This document shows positions 33,968-42,835 of a DNA stretch of 64,000 bases, in pieces. The DNA is from Hydrogenophaga sp. (GTDB lineage Bacteria; Pseudomonadota; Gammaproteobacteria; Burkholderiales; Burkholderiaceae_C), in assembly GCF_030373225.1 (NCBI RefSeq), contig NZ_JAUCZG010000004.1, positions 62,001-126,000 of the forward strand, in the 5' to 3' direction. The notes under the pieces were generated by a model. That model saw only the letters and a program-made list of their open reading frames with translations, did not search any database and had not been told where the DNA came from. A program made the position numbers and the translations under genes. Position 1 is the stretch's first letter. Each line of letters starts with the position of its first letter.

Positions 33968-35080
33968 TCAGCGCGCCGCGGCCTGGGCGCTGATGGCCTG
34001 TCCGGGCTGCAGCATGGCCTGGCCGCGCACGATCACGCGCGCGTCGGCCGGCAAGCTCGCGGGCACCGGCGTGGCGCGCCCTTCCTGCGCACCGGGCACC
34101 GGCACAAAACGCGCCGTGGCGGCGTCGCCCGTGCCCTGCTGAACAAACACCCCGAGCTCTGTGCCGCGCCTGACCAGCAGGTCGGGTGCGAGGTGGGGCT
34201 GGCTTTCCCGCCAGCGCAGCGTGCCGCTGGTGCCGGCGGCGGGCGCCTGCGCGGGCGCAACGAACGCCAGCCGGGCGGTCCGGGTGCGCGAGGGCTCGGT
34301 GACGGTTGCACCGATGCGCAGCAGGCGCACGGCATGGCTGCCGTCGGGCGTGTCCAGCCGGATCGCCTGCGCGCGGCGCAGCCCGGCCACGTCGCCCGGG
34401 CTGAGGGTGGCGTTCACCTCGGTGCGGCCCGACTCCACCAGCACATACAGCACCGTGCCCGGCGCGACCGCCTCACCGGTCTGCGCCAGGCGCTCTTTCA
34501 CGCTGCCGGCAAACGGCGCACGCAGCGTGGTCTTGGCCAGCTGGCGTTGTTCGGTGGCGAGCTGGGCCCGGCTGCTGTTGACCTCGGTCTGCTGCAGCGC
34601 GACGTCGGTCTCGCGCTGCGCCAGTGCTTCCTTCGAGAAAAAGCCCTGGGCGACGAGTTCCTTCGAGCGTTCCAGCTGTCCCTGCGCGAGTTGCAGACGG
34701 GCGCTGGCGGCGGCCAGTGCGGCCTGGGCGCGCTGCACCGCCAGTTGGGCATCGCGCGGGTCGATCTGCGCCAGCAACTCGCCTTTGGTCACCGTGGCGC
34801 CCACATCGGCAGTCCAGCGCAGCAGCGTGCCGGAGACCTCGGCAGCCAGGCGCGATTCGTTGCGCGCGCTCACCGTGGCCGGGGCCTCGCGAGCGGGCTG
34901 GAGCCAGACCTCGTTCAAGGGCGCCACGCCCACCGGCGTTCGCGCGGGCGTGGCGGTGGCCGGCGCGGTGGCGGCGGGCGCCTGTGCCCATGAGCCGGTG
35001 GCCAGGGGCAGCAGCGCCAGCGCGAACACGAACGCCAGGCGTCGGTGGGAAACACAAGACAAGGTCATGACAAGGTCCAT
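33968..35080 (-). CDS. RND periplasmic adaptor (membrane fusion protein)
   Basis: The adaptor links the RND pump to an outer-membrane channel. It has a signal peptide (RRLAFVFALALLPLATGSWA), a lipoyl-like hairpin region (VGATVTKGELLAQIDPRDAQ), a coiled-coil with ERSKELVAQGFFSKEALAQ and a beta-barrel part (VLYVLVESGRTEVNATLSPGD). I chose ATG 35080 (MDLVMTLS) because the longer GTG start would overlap the hpnC stop. It lies 15 bases before the pump gene and 29 bases after hpnC. Confidence 0.88.
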   Translation of the reverse strand: MDLVMTLSCVSHRRLAFVFALALLPLATGSWAQAPAATAPATATPARTPVGVAPLNEVWLQPAREAPATVSARNESRLAAEVSGTLLRWTADVGATVTKGELLAQIDPRDAQLAVQRAQAALAAASARLQLAQGQLERSKELVAQGFFSKEALAQRETDVALQQTEVNSSRAQLATEQRQLAKTTLRAPFAGSVKERLAQTGEAVAPGTVLYVLVESGRTEVNATLSPGDVAGLRRAQAIRLDTPDGSHAVRLLRIGATVTEPSRTRTARLAFVAPAQAPAAGTSGTLRWRESQPHLAPDLLVRRGTELGVFVQQGTGDAATARFVPVPGAQEGRATPVPASLPADARVIVRGQAMLQPGQAISAQAAAR

Positions 35081-35109
35081 GAATCGGTGGTTTTCACAAA
35101 CGGGCGCCT

Positions 35110-36060
35110 TCACATCCACAGCGCGTGCCAGGCCAGCCGCGGCAGGTCGGCGCGCTGCAGTGTCACCCGGGTCTGCCAGCTGCGGTGGTCAACCTGCTCA
35201 ATGGCCTCAAGGATGCGCAGGCCGCCCTGCACCACCAGGCGCAGTTCCCAGCCCGCACGCCCCGGCACCCGGCGCGCCAGGGGGGCGCCCAGCTGCATCA
35301 GCCCGCGGGCATGGGCGCAGAGCTCGGCCACCGCCGCCCGGCGGTCGGGGCTCGCTGGCAGGTCGGGCCGCTCGAAATCGGCCACCTGCAGACCGTGTCG
35401 CGCCAGGGTGTCGGCGGGCAGGTAACAGCGGCCCTGGGGCAGGTCGCGGCTGAGGTCCTGCCAGAAGTTGATGAGTTGCAGTGCGCTGCAGATCTGGTCG
35501 CTCTGCTGCAGCGAGCGGGCGTCATGCACGCCATACAGATGCAGCAGCAGGCGCCCGACCGGGTTGGCGGACAGGCGGCAGTAGCCCAGCAGCTCGTCGG
35601 TGCTGGCGTAGCGGTGCTGCTGCATGGTGTAGCGCACGTCCTGCTCGAAGGCGCTGAGCAGGTCGTGCAGCAGGGCCACCGGCAGGTCGTGGCGCGCGAT
35701 CGCCAGCCCCAGGGGCCCGAACACCACCGGCCAGCGCTCGGAGGCGGGCAGCACCGCACCACCTGCGGCCCGCTCGATGCAGCGCGCCAGTTCACCGCGG
35801 TAGGCCGCCAGATCGGCCAGCCGCTCCTCGCCGCCGGCCTGGCCTTCGTCGGCGATGTCATCGGCCGTTCGGGCGAAGCGGTAGATGGCCGCCACCGTGG
35901 GACGCAGGCGCGGCGGGCAGAGCCAGGAGGCGACCGGAAAGTTTTCGTAATGGCCGACGCCCGGGCCCAGGGCCCCCAGCGCGCCGGCTGCGGGCAGCGG
36001 CGCCGCATCGGCCGCGCGCTCGCGCGTCGGAGGCGGTGGGGCAGGCGTTGGGTGGGTCAT
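35110..36060 (-). CDS. hpnC: squalene-synthase-like HpnC (trans-isoprenyl diphosphate synthase family)
   Basis: HpnC is one of the HpnCDE enzymes that make squalene from farnesyl diphosphate for hopanoids. The 316-residue protein has the HpnC hallmark GHYENFPVASW near the N-terminus, the first aspartate motif in YRFARTADDIADEG and the second in NFWQDLSRDLPQGRCYLP. Phytoene synthase CrtB belongs to the same superfamily but lacks the HYENFPVAS segment, so I do not call it crtB. hpnD and hpnE are not adjacent in this window. It may be cotranscribed with the downstream RND genes. Confidence 0.82.
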   Translation of the reverse strand: MTHPTPAPPPPTRERAADAAPLPAAGALGALGPGVGHYENFPVASWLCPPRLRPTVAAIYRFARTADDIADEGQAGGEERLADLAAYRGELARCIERAAGGAVLPASERWPVVFGPLGLAIARHDLPVALLHDLLSAFEQDVRYTMQQHRYASTDELLGYCRLSANPVGRLLLHLYGVHDARSLQQSDQICSALQLINFWQDLSRDLPQGRCYLPADTLARHGLQVADFERPDLPASPDRRAAVAELCAHARGLMQLGAPLARRVPGRAGWELRLVVQGGLRILEAIEQVDHRSWQTRVTLQRADLPRLAWHALWM

Positions 36061-36087
36061 GAATCGGGGGGTATTTCGTCGGGGATT

Positions 36088-36116
36088 TTGATTACTAACC
36101 GGTCAGTCAGTAATAT
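36088..36116 (+). promoter_or_regulatory. promoter with TetR-type operator in the spacer
   Basis: TTGATT (36088-36093), a 17-base spacer and TAATAT (36111-36116) form a strong sigma-70-type promoter for the second RND operon. The spacer holds a near-perfect palindrome ACTAACCGGTCAGT (36094-36107), the form commonly bound by TetR/AcrR repressors of efflux pumps. No tetR gene is adjacent. Confidence 0.6.
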
Positions 36117-36178
36117 ACGGGCATTGTCGGCGCGTGATCTTGCCGCGCGCCACCCATTTTCACAACGCCCACCCCGCC

Positions 36179-37288
36179 ATGAAAACCCCGCATTTTGTCT
36201 GGATCATGACCGCCACCCTCGCCCTGGCGGCGTGTTCCCCGCCCCCGGCGGCCACCGAGCCGATCCGTTCGGTCAAGTTGATGACGGTGGGCGCCAGTGC
36301 CGTGGGCGCCCAGGCCGAATACGCGGGTGAGGTTCGCGCCCGAACCGAGTCCCGTCTGGGCTTTCGGGTCGGCGGCAAGCTGGTGCAACGCCCGGCCCAG
36401 GTGGGGCAGCGGGTGGCTGCCGGCGCCTTGCTGGCGCAGCTCGACGGGCAGGACCTGGCCCTCTCCAGCCAGGCGGCGCAGGCGCAGGTGAGCGCGGCGC
36501 AGACCCAGCGCGACCTGGCTGCGGCCGACCTCAAGCGTTACCAGGACTTGCTGGCCCAGGGTTTTGTGAGCGGCGCCGAGATCGAACGGCGACAGGCGAC
36601 CCTGCAGTCGGCAGAGGCCACGCTGCGCCAGGCGCGGGCCCAGGGCGCGGTTCAGGGCAACCAGGCCGGGTATGCCCGTCTGCTGGCCAATGGCGCCGGT
36701 GTGGTGCTGGCGGTGGATGCCGAGGTGGGGCAGGTGGTGGCGGCGGGCACGCCGGTGGTCCGGCTGGCGCTGGACGGCCCGCGCGACGTGGTCTTTGCCG
36801 TGCCCGAGGACCGGCTGGCCAGCTTGCGCACCGGGCAGGCGGCCCAGGTGCGCCTGTGGGCCGGTGCACCGGCCGGCGCTGCCGTGCCGCTGGCCGCGGT
36901 GGTGCGAGAAGTGGCGGCCAGCGCCGACCCGGTCACCCGCACCTACCAGGTGAAGCTCGCCCTGTCCGGCGACGCGAGCGTGCCGCTGGGCGCCACCGCC
37001 TATGTGACGCTGGCGGCGCCCGCTGGCGCCCCGGGCGCCGCGATCAAGCTGCCGACCTCGGCCCTGATGCGTTCGGAAACCGGCGACCGCAGCGGCAGCG
37101 CGGTGTGGGTGTTCGATGCCGCCACCAGCACGGTGCAGCCGCGCGAGGTGGTGGTGGCCGGCGCCGACGGCAACGACCTGGTCATCGCCTCGGGCCTGCA
37201 ACCGGGCGACGAGGTGGTGGCCGCGGGGGTGCACGTGCTGTCGCCCGGGCAGAAGGTGACCCGGTTTGCCGGCGCCGCGACGCAGTGA
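36179..37288 (+). CDS. RND adaptor lipoprotein (membrane fusion protein)
   Basis: The 369-residue protein has a lipoprotein signal (TLALAACS, Cys20) and the usual adaptor domains: lipoyl part with FRVGGKLVQRPAQVGQRV, coiled-coil with LLAQGFVSGAEIERRQATL, barrel region RTGQAAQVRLWAG and a membrane-proximal part with DNA-encoded ASGLQPGDEVVAAGVHVL. ATG 36179 is used because it starts the signal peptide. The pump gene begins 8 bases downstream. Confidence 0.9.
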   Translation: MKTPHFVWIMTATLALAACSPPPAATEPIRSVKLMTVGASAVGAQAEYAGEVRARTESRLGFRVGGKLVQRPAQVGQRVAAGALLAQLDGQDLALSSQAAQAQVSAAQTQRDLAAADLKRYQDLLAQGFVSGAEIERRQATLQSAEATLRQARAQGAVQGNQAGYARLLANGAGVVLAVDAEVGQVVAAGTPVVRLALDGPRDVVFAVPEDRLASLRTGQAAQVRLWAGAPAGAAVPLAAVVREVAASADPVTRTYQVKLALSGDASVPLGATAYVTLAAPAGAPGAAIKLPTSALMRSETGDRSGSAVWVFDAATSTVQPREVVVAGADGNDLVIASGLQPGDEVVAAGVHVLSPGQKVTRFAGAATQ

Positions 37289-37295
37289 GGCCGGC

Positions 37296-40200
37296 ATGAG
37301 CTCGTCCGACTACGCCTCCGCCGACCAGGCCGCGACCTGGGTGTCCCGCTTCAACCTCTCGCAATGGGCGCTGGACCACCAGGCCTTCACCCGGTACTTG
37401 ATGATCGTGCTGATGCTGCTGGGCGTGGCCGCCTACTTCCAGCTCGGTCAGGACGAAGACCCGCCGTTCACCTTTCGCGCCATGGTGGTGCGGGCCTACT
37501 GGCCCGGCGCCACCGCCGAGCAGGTCGCCGAACAGGTGGCCGACCGCATCGAGAAGACCCTGCAGGAAGTGCCGTACGCGGACAAGATCCGCAGCTATTC
37601 CAAGCCCGGCGAAACGCTGGTGATTTTCCAGTTGAAGGACTCGTCGCCCGCCGCCGAGGTGCCCCAGATCTGGTACACGGCGCGCAAGAAGATCGGCGAC
37701 ATGCAGGCCTCGCTGCCGCAGGGCGTGGTGGGGCCGTTCTTCAACGACGAATTCGGCGACGTCTTCGGCGTCATCTACGCGCTGCAGGGCGACGGTTTTT
37801 CCTACGCCGACAAGAAGCAGGTGGCCGACCGGGTGCGCCAGCAGTTGCTGCGTGTGCCCGATGTGAGCAAGGTCGAGCTGTTCGGTGTGCAGGACGAGAA
37901 GCTGTTCATTGAAATCTCGCAGAAGCGCCTGGCGGTGCTGGGCCTGAACCTGCAGCAGGTGTTCGATGCGCTGGGCCAGCAAAACGCGGTGGCCTCAGCC
38001 GGTGCCGTGCAGGCGCCGCACGACGTGGTGCAGGTGCGTGTGGCCGGCGCCTTCAATTCGGTGGAGCAACTCGCTGCCATGCCGATCCGCGCGGCCAGCG
38101 GCACGCAGATCCGCCTGGGCGACATCGCCGAGATCGGCCTGGGTTACGTGGACCCGCCGCAGGTGCTGGTGCGCCACAACGGAAGGGACAGCATCGGCCT
38201 GGGCATTTCCATGGCCAAGGGCGGCGACATCATCGCGCTGGGCAAGGCCCTCAAGACCACGGTCGCCGGCATCGAGGCCGCGCTGCCCGCCGGCATGGTG
38301 CTGGCCCAGGTGCAGGACCAGCCGAGTGCGGTGACCAAAAGCGTGAACGAGTTCGTCACGGTGCTGATCGAGGCGGTGGTGATCGTGCTGGCGGTGAGCT
38401 TTCTGGCGCTGGGCCTGCACCGGCGCGCCGGCAGCAAGGGCCTGCGGGGCTACACGCTGGACATGCGCCCGGGTCTGGTGGTGCTGATCACGATCCCGCT
38501 GGTGCTGGCCATGACCTTTCTGGCCATGAACTACTGGGGCATCGGCCTGCACAAGATTTCGCTGGGCTCGCTCATCATCGCGCTGGGCCTGCTGGTGGAC
38601 GACGCCATCATTGCGGTGGAGATGATGGTGCGCAAGCTCGAGGAGGGCTACAGCATGATGCGCGCGGCCACCTTCACCTGGGAGGCCACCGCCATGCCCA
38701 TGCTCACCGGCACGCTGATCACGGCCGCCGGTTTCCTGCCGATCGGCCTGGCCGACTCCACCACCGGCGAATACACCTTCGCGATCTTTGCGGTCACCGT
38801 CATTGCCTTGCTGCTGTCGTGGATCGTGGCGGTGTTTTTCGTGCCCTACCTGGGCGTTCGCCTGCTCAAGGTGAAGCCGCATGTGGGCGCGGTGCACGAG
38901 GTCTTCGACGGGCCGTTCTATGTACGGTTTCGCGCCGTGGTGGACTGGTGCGTGCAGCACCGCTGGATCACCATCGGCGCCACCGTGCTCACCTTTGCGC
39001 TGGGCATCGTCGGCATGGGCCAGGTGCAGCAGCAGTTCTTTCCGGACTCCAGCCGTCCCGAGATCCTGGTGGATGTGTGGCTGCCCGAGGGCAGCAGCAT
39101 CCAGGCCATGGACGAGGTCACGAAACGGCTGGAAGCCCGCATGGCGGCCGAGGAGGGCGTGCGCAGCGTGAGCACCTGGGTCGGTTCGGGCGTGCCGCGC
39201 TTCTATCTGCCGCTGGACCAGATCTTTCCGCAGACCAACGTGTCCCAGCTGATCGTGTTGCCGCAAGACCTGAAGACGCGGGAGCGGTTGCGCAAGGCGC
39301 TGCCGGCCTTGCTGGCCACCGAATTCCCCGAAGTGCGCGGCCGCGTGAAGCTGCTGCCCAATGGCCCGCCGGTGCCGTATCCGGTGCAGTTCCGTGTGGT
39401 CGGCACCGACCCCACCCAGTTGCGCACGCTGGCCGACGAGGTGAAGGTGGCGCTGCGCGCCAACAGCAACATGCGCGGCGTCAACGACAACTGGAACGAG
39501 TCGGTCAAACGGCTGCGCCTGGAGATCGACCAGGACAAGGCGCGTGCACTGGGGGTGTCCAGCCAGTCGATCGCGCAGGCCGCCCGCACGCTGCTCAGTG
39601 GCAGCACGGTCGGCCAGTACCGCGATGGCGACAAGCTGATCGACATCGTGCTGCGCCAGCCGCTGGACGAGCGCGATGCGATCACCGACCTGGCCAACGC
39701 CAACCTGCCCACGAGCAACGGCCAGAGCATTCCGCTGCTGCAGATCGCCCGGCCCGTGTTCGACTGGGAAGCCGGCGTGCTGTGGCGCGAGAACCGCGAC
39801 TACGCGATCACGGTGCAGGGCGATGTGGTCGAGGGCCTGCAGGGTGCCACCGTCACGGCCGAACTGCAGCCGGTGCTCAAGGAAATCAGCGACGGCTGGG
39901 CATCGCGCGGTCTGTCGGACTACCGCATCGAGGTGGCCGGCGCGGTGGAGGAGAGCAGCAAGGGATCGGCCTCGATCGCGGTGGGCATTCCGCTGATGCT
40001 GTTCATCGTCTTCACGCTGTTGATGCTGCAGCTGCAGAGTTTCAGCCGCTCGGTGCTGGTGTTCCTCACCGGCCCGATGGGCCTGGCCGGCGTGGCCGCA
40101 GCGCTGCTGCTGCTCAACCGCCCGTTCGGCTTCGTGGCCTTGCTGGGCGTGATCGCGCTGATGGGCATGATCCAGCGCAATTCGGTGATCCTGATCGACC

Positions 40201-40460
40201 AGATCGAACAGGACCGTGCGCGCGGCGTGCCGGCCTGGGACGCGGTGGTCGAGTCGGCGGTGCGGCGCATGCGGCCCATCGTGCTGACCGCCGCGGCCGC
40301 CGTGCTGGCCATGATCCCGCTGTCGCGCAGCGTGTTCTGGGGCCCGATGGCGGTGGCGATCATGGGCGGGCTGGTGGTGGCCACCGTGTTGACCCTGCTG
40401 GCGCTGCCGGCGATGTATGCGGCCTGGTTCCGGGTCAAGAGGGAGCCCGAGGCGGTCTGA
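37296..40460 (+). CDS. RND efflux transporter, HAE1 type
   Basis: This second RND pump has 1054 residues with the 12-helix layout. Seen are LGQDEDPPFTFRAMVV after helix 1, LIIALGLLVDDAIIAVEMM in helix 4 with the proton-relay aspartates, and the second-half counterpart LMGMIQRNSVILIDQIEQD. It forms an operon with the adaptor lipoprotein and is on the opposite strand from the first pump. It is not a close copy of the first pump. Substrate unknown; no outer-membrane factor is adjacent. Confidence 0.92.
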   Translation: MSSSDYASADQAATWVSRFNLSQWALDHQAFTRYLMIVLMLLGVAAYFQLGQDEDPPFTFRAMVVRAYWPGATAEQVAEQVADRIEKTLQEVPYADKIRSYSKPGETLVIFQLKDSSPAAEVPQIWYTARKKIGDMQASLPQGVVGPFFNDEFGDVFGVIYALQGDGFSYADKKQVADRVRQQLLRVPDVSKVELFGVQDEKLFIEISQKRLAVLGLNLQQVFDALGQQNAVASAGAVQAPHDVVQVRVAGAFNSVEQLAAMPIRAASGTQIRLGDIAEIGLGYVDPPQVLVRHNGRDSIGLGISMAKGGDIIALGKALKTTVAGIEAALPAGMVLAQVQDQPSAVTKSVNEFVTVLIEAVVIVLAVSFLALGLHRRAGSKGLRGYTLDMRPGLVVLITIPLVLAMTFLAMNYWGIGLHKISLGSLIIALGLLVDDAIIAVEMMVRKLEEGYSMMRAATFTWEATAMPMLTGTLITAAGFLPIGLADSTTGEYTFAIFAVTVIALLLSWIVAVFFVPYLGVRLLKVKPHVGAVHEVFDGPFYVRFRAVVDWCVQHRWITIGATVLTFALGIVGMGQVQQQFFPDSSRPEILVDVWLPEGSSIQAMDEVTKRLEARMAAEEGVRSVSTWVGSGVPRFYLPLDQIFPQTNVSQLIVLPQDLKTRERLRKALPALLATEFPEVRGRVKLLPNGPPVPYPVQFRVVGTDPTQLRTLADEVKVALRANSNMRGVNDNWNESVKRLRLEIDQDKARALGVSSQSIAQAARTLLSGSTVGQYRDGDKLIDIVLRQPLDERDAITDLANANLPTSNGQSIPLLQIARPVFDWEAGVLWRENRDYAITVQGDVVEGLQGATVTAELQPVLKEISDGWASRGLSDYRIEVAGAVEESSKGSASIAVGIPLMLFIVFTLLMLQLQSFSRSVLVFLTGPMGLAGVAAALLLLNRPFGFVALLGVIALMGMIQRNSVILIDQIEQDRARGVPAWDAVVESAVRRMRPIVLTAAAAVLAMIPLSRSVFWGPMAVAIMGGLVVATVLTLLALPAMYAAWFRVKREPEAV

Positions 40461-40539
40461 GCGCAACGCCGTGCAGGCGCGCGGCTGCGGCGTGCCCTGC
40501 TCCGCGGCTCTCCCCCGGTGCCTGAACAACAATGGCGGC

Positions 40540-41439
40540 ATGCGCTTAAGACACATCGAGGTTTTCAATGCCGTCATGCTCACCGGCAGCGTGAGCGCTG
40601 CGGCGCGCATGATCAATGTGACGCAGCCGGCGGTGAGCCGAACGCTGCAGCATGCCGAGTTGCAGCTGGGTTTCCAGCTCTTTCAGCGGGTCGGCGGAAG
40701 ACTCAGGCCCACCGTGGAGGCGCAGACCCTGTACCCGCACATCGAGCGCCTGTTTGCCCAGCTCGACGAGGTGCAGCGCCTCTCGGTCAGCCTCAAGGCC
40801 GGCCGCGGCAAGGGCGAGTTGCGGGTGCTCACCGTGCTGGCGCTGAGCTACGAGGTGTTTCCGCTGGCCGTGCGGCTGTTTCGCGAAAAGCACCCCGCCG
40901 TGGTGGTGCACCACCAGGCGCTGCACTCACCGCAGATCGTCTCTGGCCTGGTGCTGCAGGAAGCCGACGTGGGCTATGTGTTCAACGCCGTCACCCACCC
41001 GGCGCTGGTGCAGGAACAGCTCGCCCAGCGGCGGGTGGAATGTGTGGTGCCCAAAGGCCTGCTGGGTGCCAGACAGGTCAAGGCCGGCACGATCACCCTG
41101 GCCCAGCTCGCCAGGCTGCCGGTGATCGCCCTCGACGGACAGGACCCGCTGGGCATGCTGCTGGCCCACACCGTGCGTGAAGCGGGCGCCGGCCTGAACG
41201 AGGTCATCACGGTGCAGACCTATCACGTGGCGCTGGCGCTGGCCCACCACGGGGTTGGGGTGGCCATGGTCGAGGGCTGCACCGCGGCGTCGGCCGATCG
41301 GGCGCGCGTGGATGTGCTCACGCTGGAGCCTGCGATCACCACCACCGTGCACATGCTGCGGCCCACGGCACGGCCCCATTCGCTGACCACGCGCGCCTTC
41401 ACGCGCTGCATGCAGCAAGCGCTGCAGCAGCTGGCCTGA
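40540..41439 (+). CDS. LysR-type transcriptional regulator
   Basis: The 299-residue protein has a LysR winged helix-turn-helix at the N-terminus (LRHIEVFNAVMLTGSVSAAA, then VTQPAVSRTLQHAELQLG) and an effector-binding domain. ATG 40540 (MRLRHIEV) is the conserved start. Its end overlaps the convergent dadA-like gene by 41 bases. A plausible target is the divergent dadA/aminotransferase region at 42668-42835, but LysR genes are usually divergent from their target, so this is open. Confidence 0.9.
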   Translation: MRLRHIEVFNAVMLTGSVSAAARMINVTQPAVSRTLQHAELQLGFQLFQRVGGRLRPTVEAQTLYPHIERLFAQLDEVQRLSVSLKAGRGKGELRVLTVLALSYEVFPLAVRLFREKHPAVVVHHQALHSPQIVSGLVLQEADVGYVFNAVTHPALVQEQLAQRRVECVVPKGLLGARQVKAGTITLAQLARLPVIALDGQDPLGMLLAHTVREAGAGLNEVITVQTYHVALALAHHGVGVAMVEGCTAASADRARVDVLTLEPAITTTVHMLRPTARPHSLTTRAFTRCMQQALQQLA

Positions 41440-42667
41440 GCGACGCGCCGAGCTCGCGCGCGACGCGCCGGGCGCTGCCGAAGGCCAGCGTGAAGCCGAG
41501 GGCACCGTGACCGGTGTTGAAGAACAGGTTGACCGGTGAGCCACGCAGGCGGCCCAGCACCGGCAGGCCGGTGGGTGTGGCCGGGCGCAGACCGGCCCAG
41601 GGCTGCACGCCGGTGGCAGGAGCGATCTCGCCAAAGACCTCGCGCACGCTGCCCAGCAGCGAGCGAATGCGCTCGGGATCGATGCGCCGGTCGTGTCCCA
41701 CCAGCTCGGCCATGCCGGCCACACGCAGGCGCTCGCCGAGGCGGGCGAACACCACCTTGCGCGCCACATCGGTCACGCTGACGCGGGGCGCTGCTGCCGT
41801 GGCGGGCAAGGTGATGCTGTAGCCCTTGAGCGGAACCACCGGCACGTGCAAGCCCAGCGGGCGGGCAAGCTGCTGCGATCCGGCGCCCAGCGCCACGACG
41901 AAGGCGTCGGCCTCGATCGGTCCGGCCGGGGTCTCGACCGAATCGATGCGGCCGCTGCGGCGCACCAGCCGCGTGACCGGGGTATCGAACACGAAGCGCA
42001 CGCCGCGCGCCTGCAGCAGGCGCTGCAGCTCGCGGCACACCTTGAAGCAGTCTGCCGCGCACTCGTCCGGCGTGTGGATGGCGCCAGCCATCTGCGCCGC
42101 GTAGCCGGCCAGCGCCGGCTCGACAGCCACCGCTTCGGCCGGCGACAGCGCGTGTTGCACGCTGCCCAGCGAGCGCTGCAGCGCCAGCTGGCGGCGCGCG
42201 CCCGCGAAGCTGGCGGCGTCCGGGTAGAGCACGAGCTTGCCGGTGGTGGAGAAGTCGCAGTCGATGTCTTCCCGGGCCAGCAGGTGATCGAAGCCGGCCC
42301 GGCTTTCTGCCGCCAGCGCGAGCAGCGAGGCCGTGGTGCCGGCCGACACGCTGGCGCGGCACGCCGCCATGAAACGCAGGCCCCAGGCCCACTGCTGCGG
42401 GTCCATCTGCGGCCGCAGTTTCAGCGGCGAGTCGCGCGCCAGCAGCAGCTTGGGCAATTGGCTCCAGATACCGGGGTCGGCCAGGGGCTGAACGTAGGCG
42501 TAGCTCAGTTGCGCCCCGTTGGCCGCGCTCGCGCCGGTGCCGGCCTGTGCGCTGTCGACGACGGTCACGCTGTGGCCGTCCTGGACCAGTTGCCAGGCGG
42601 TGGCCAGGCCGACGATGCCGGCGCCGAGGACGCAGACATGCAGGGAGGTTGGGCGTCGTTGTTGCAT
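41399..42667 (-). CDS. D-amino-acid dehydrogenase-like FAD oxidoreductase
   Basis: The 422-residue protein has the FAD-binding motif VLGAGIVGLATAWQL (13-27), LVQDGHSVTVVDSAQ and the DAO-family end NTGHGALGFTLAFGSA. This is the DadA family, which deaminates D-amino acids and passes electrons to the respiratory chain. ATG 42667 is used; the frame stays open far upstream but that is only antisense of the aminotransferase gene. It is divergent from the aminotransferase and lies near an Asp/Glu racemase-like gene, which suggests a D- or racemised amino acid pathway. Confidence 0.85.
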   Translation of the reverse strand: MQQRRPTSLHVCVLGAGIVGLATAWQLVQDGHSVTVVDSAQAGTGASAANGAQLSYAYVQPLADPGIWSQLPKLLLARDSPLKLRPQMDPQQWAWGLRFMAACRASVSAGTTASLLALAAESRAGFDHLLAREDIDCDFSTTGKLVLYPDAASFAGARRQLALQRSLGSVQHALSPAEAVAVEPALAGYAAQMAGAIHTPDECAADCFKVCRELQRLLQARGVRFVFDTPVTRLVRRSGRIDSVETPAGPIEADAFVVALGAGSQQLARPLGLHVPVVPLKGYSITLPATAAAPRVSVTDVARKVVFARLGERLRVAGMAELVGHDRRIDPERIRSLLGSVREVFGEIAPATGVQPWAGLRPATPTGLPVLGRLRGSPVNLFFNTGHGALGFTLAFGSARRVARELGASLRPAAAALAACSA

Positions 42668-42835
42668 GGGGACGACTGTAGGCAGGCGCCGCGCGGCTGA
42701 ACAATGCCGACTGCCCAACCGCCCATGCCGAAAAGTCATGGCGCGGCGCCAAAAAGGCATTTTTCGCGCCGGCCATCGATGCCTACACTGGCCTGCCCGT
42801 GTGGGCTCCTTCCCGACACTTTTCCTGATCGCACC

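Noticed and set aside
35110..36060. Calling this gene crtB (phytoene synthase)
   Set aside because: Its place near carotenoid genes is tempting, but the HYENFPVASW segment marks HpnC.
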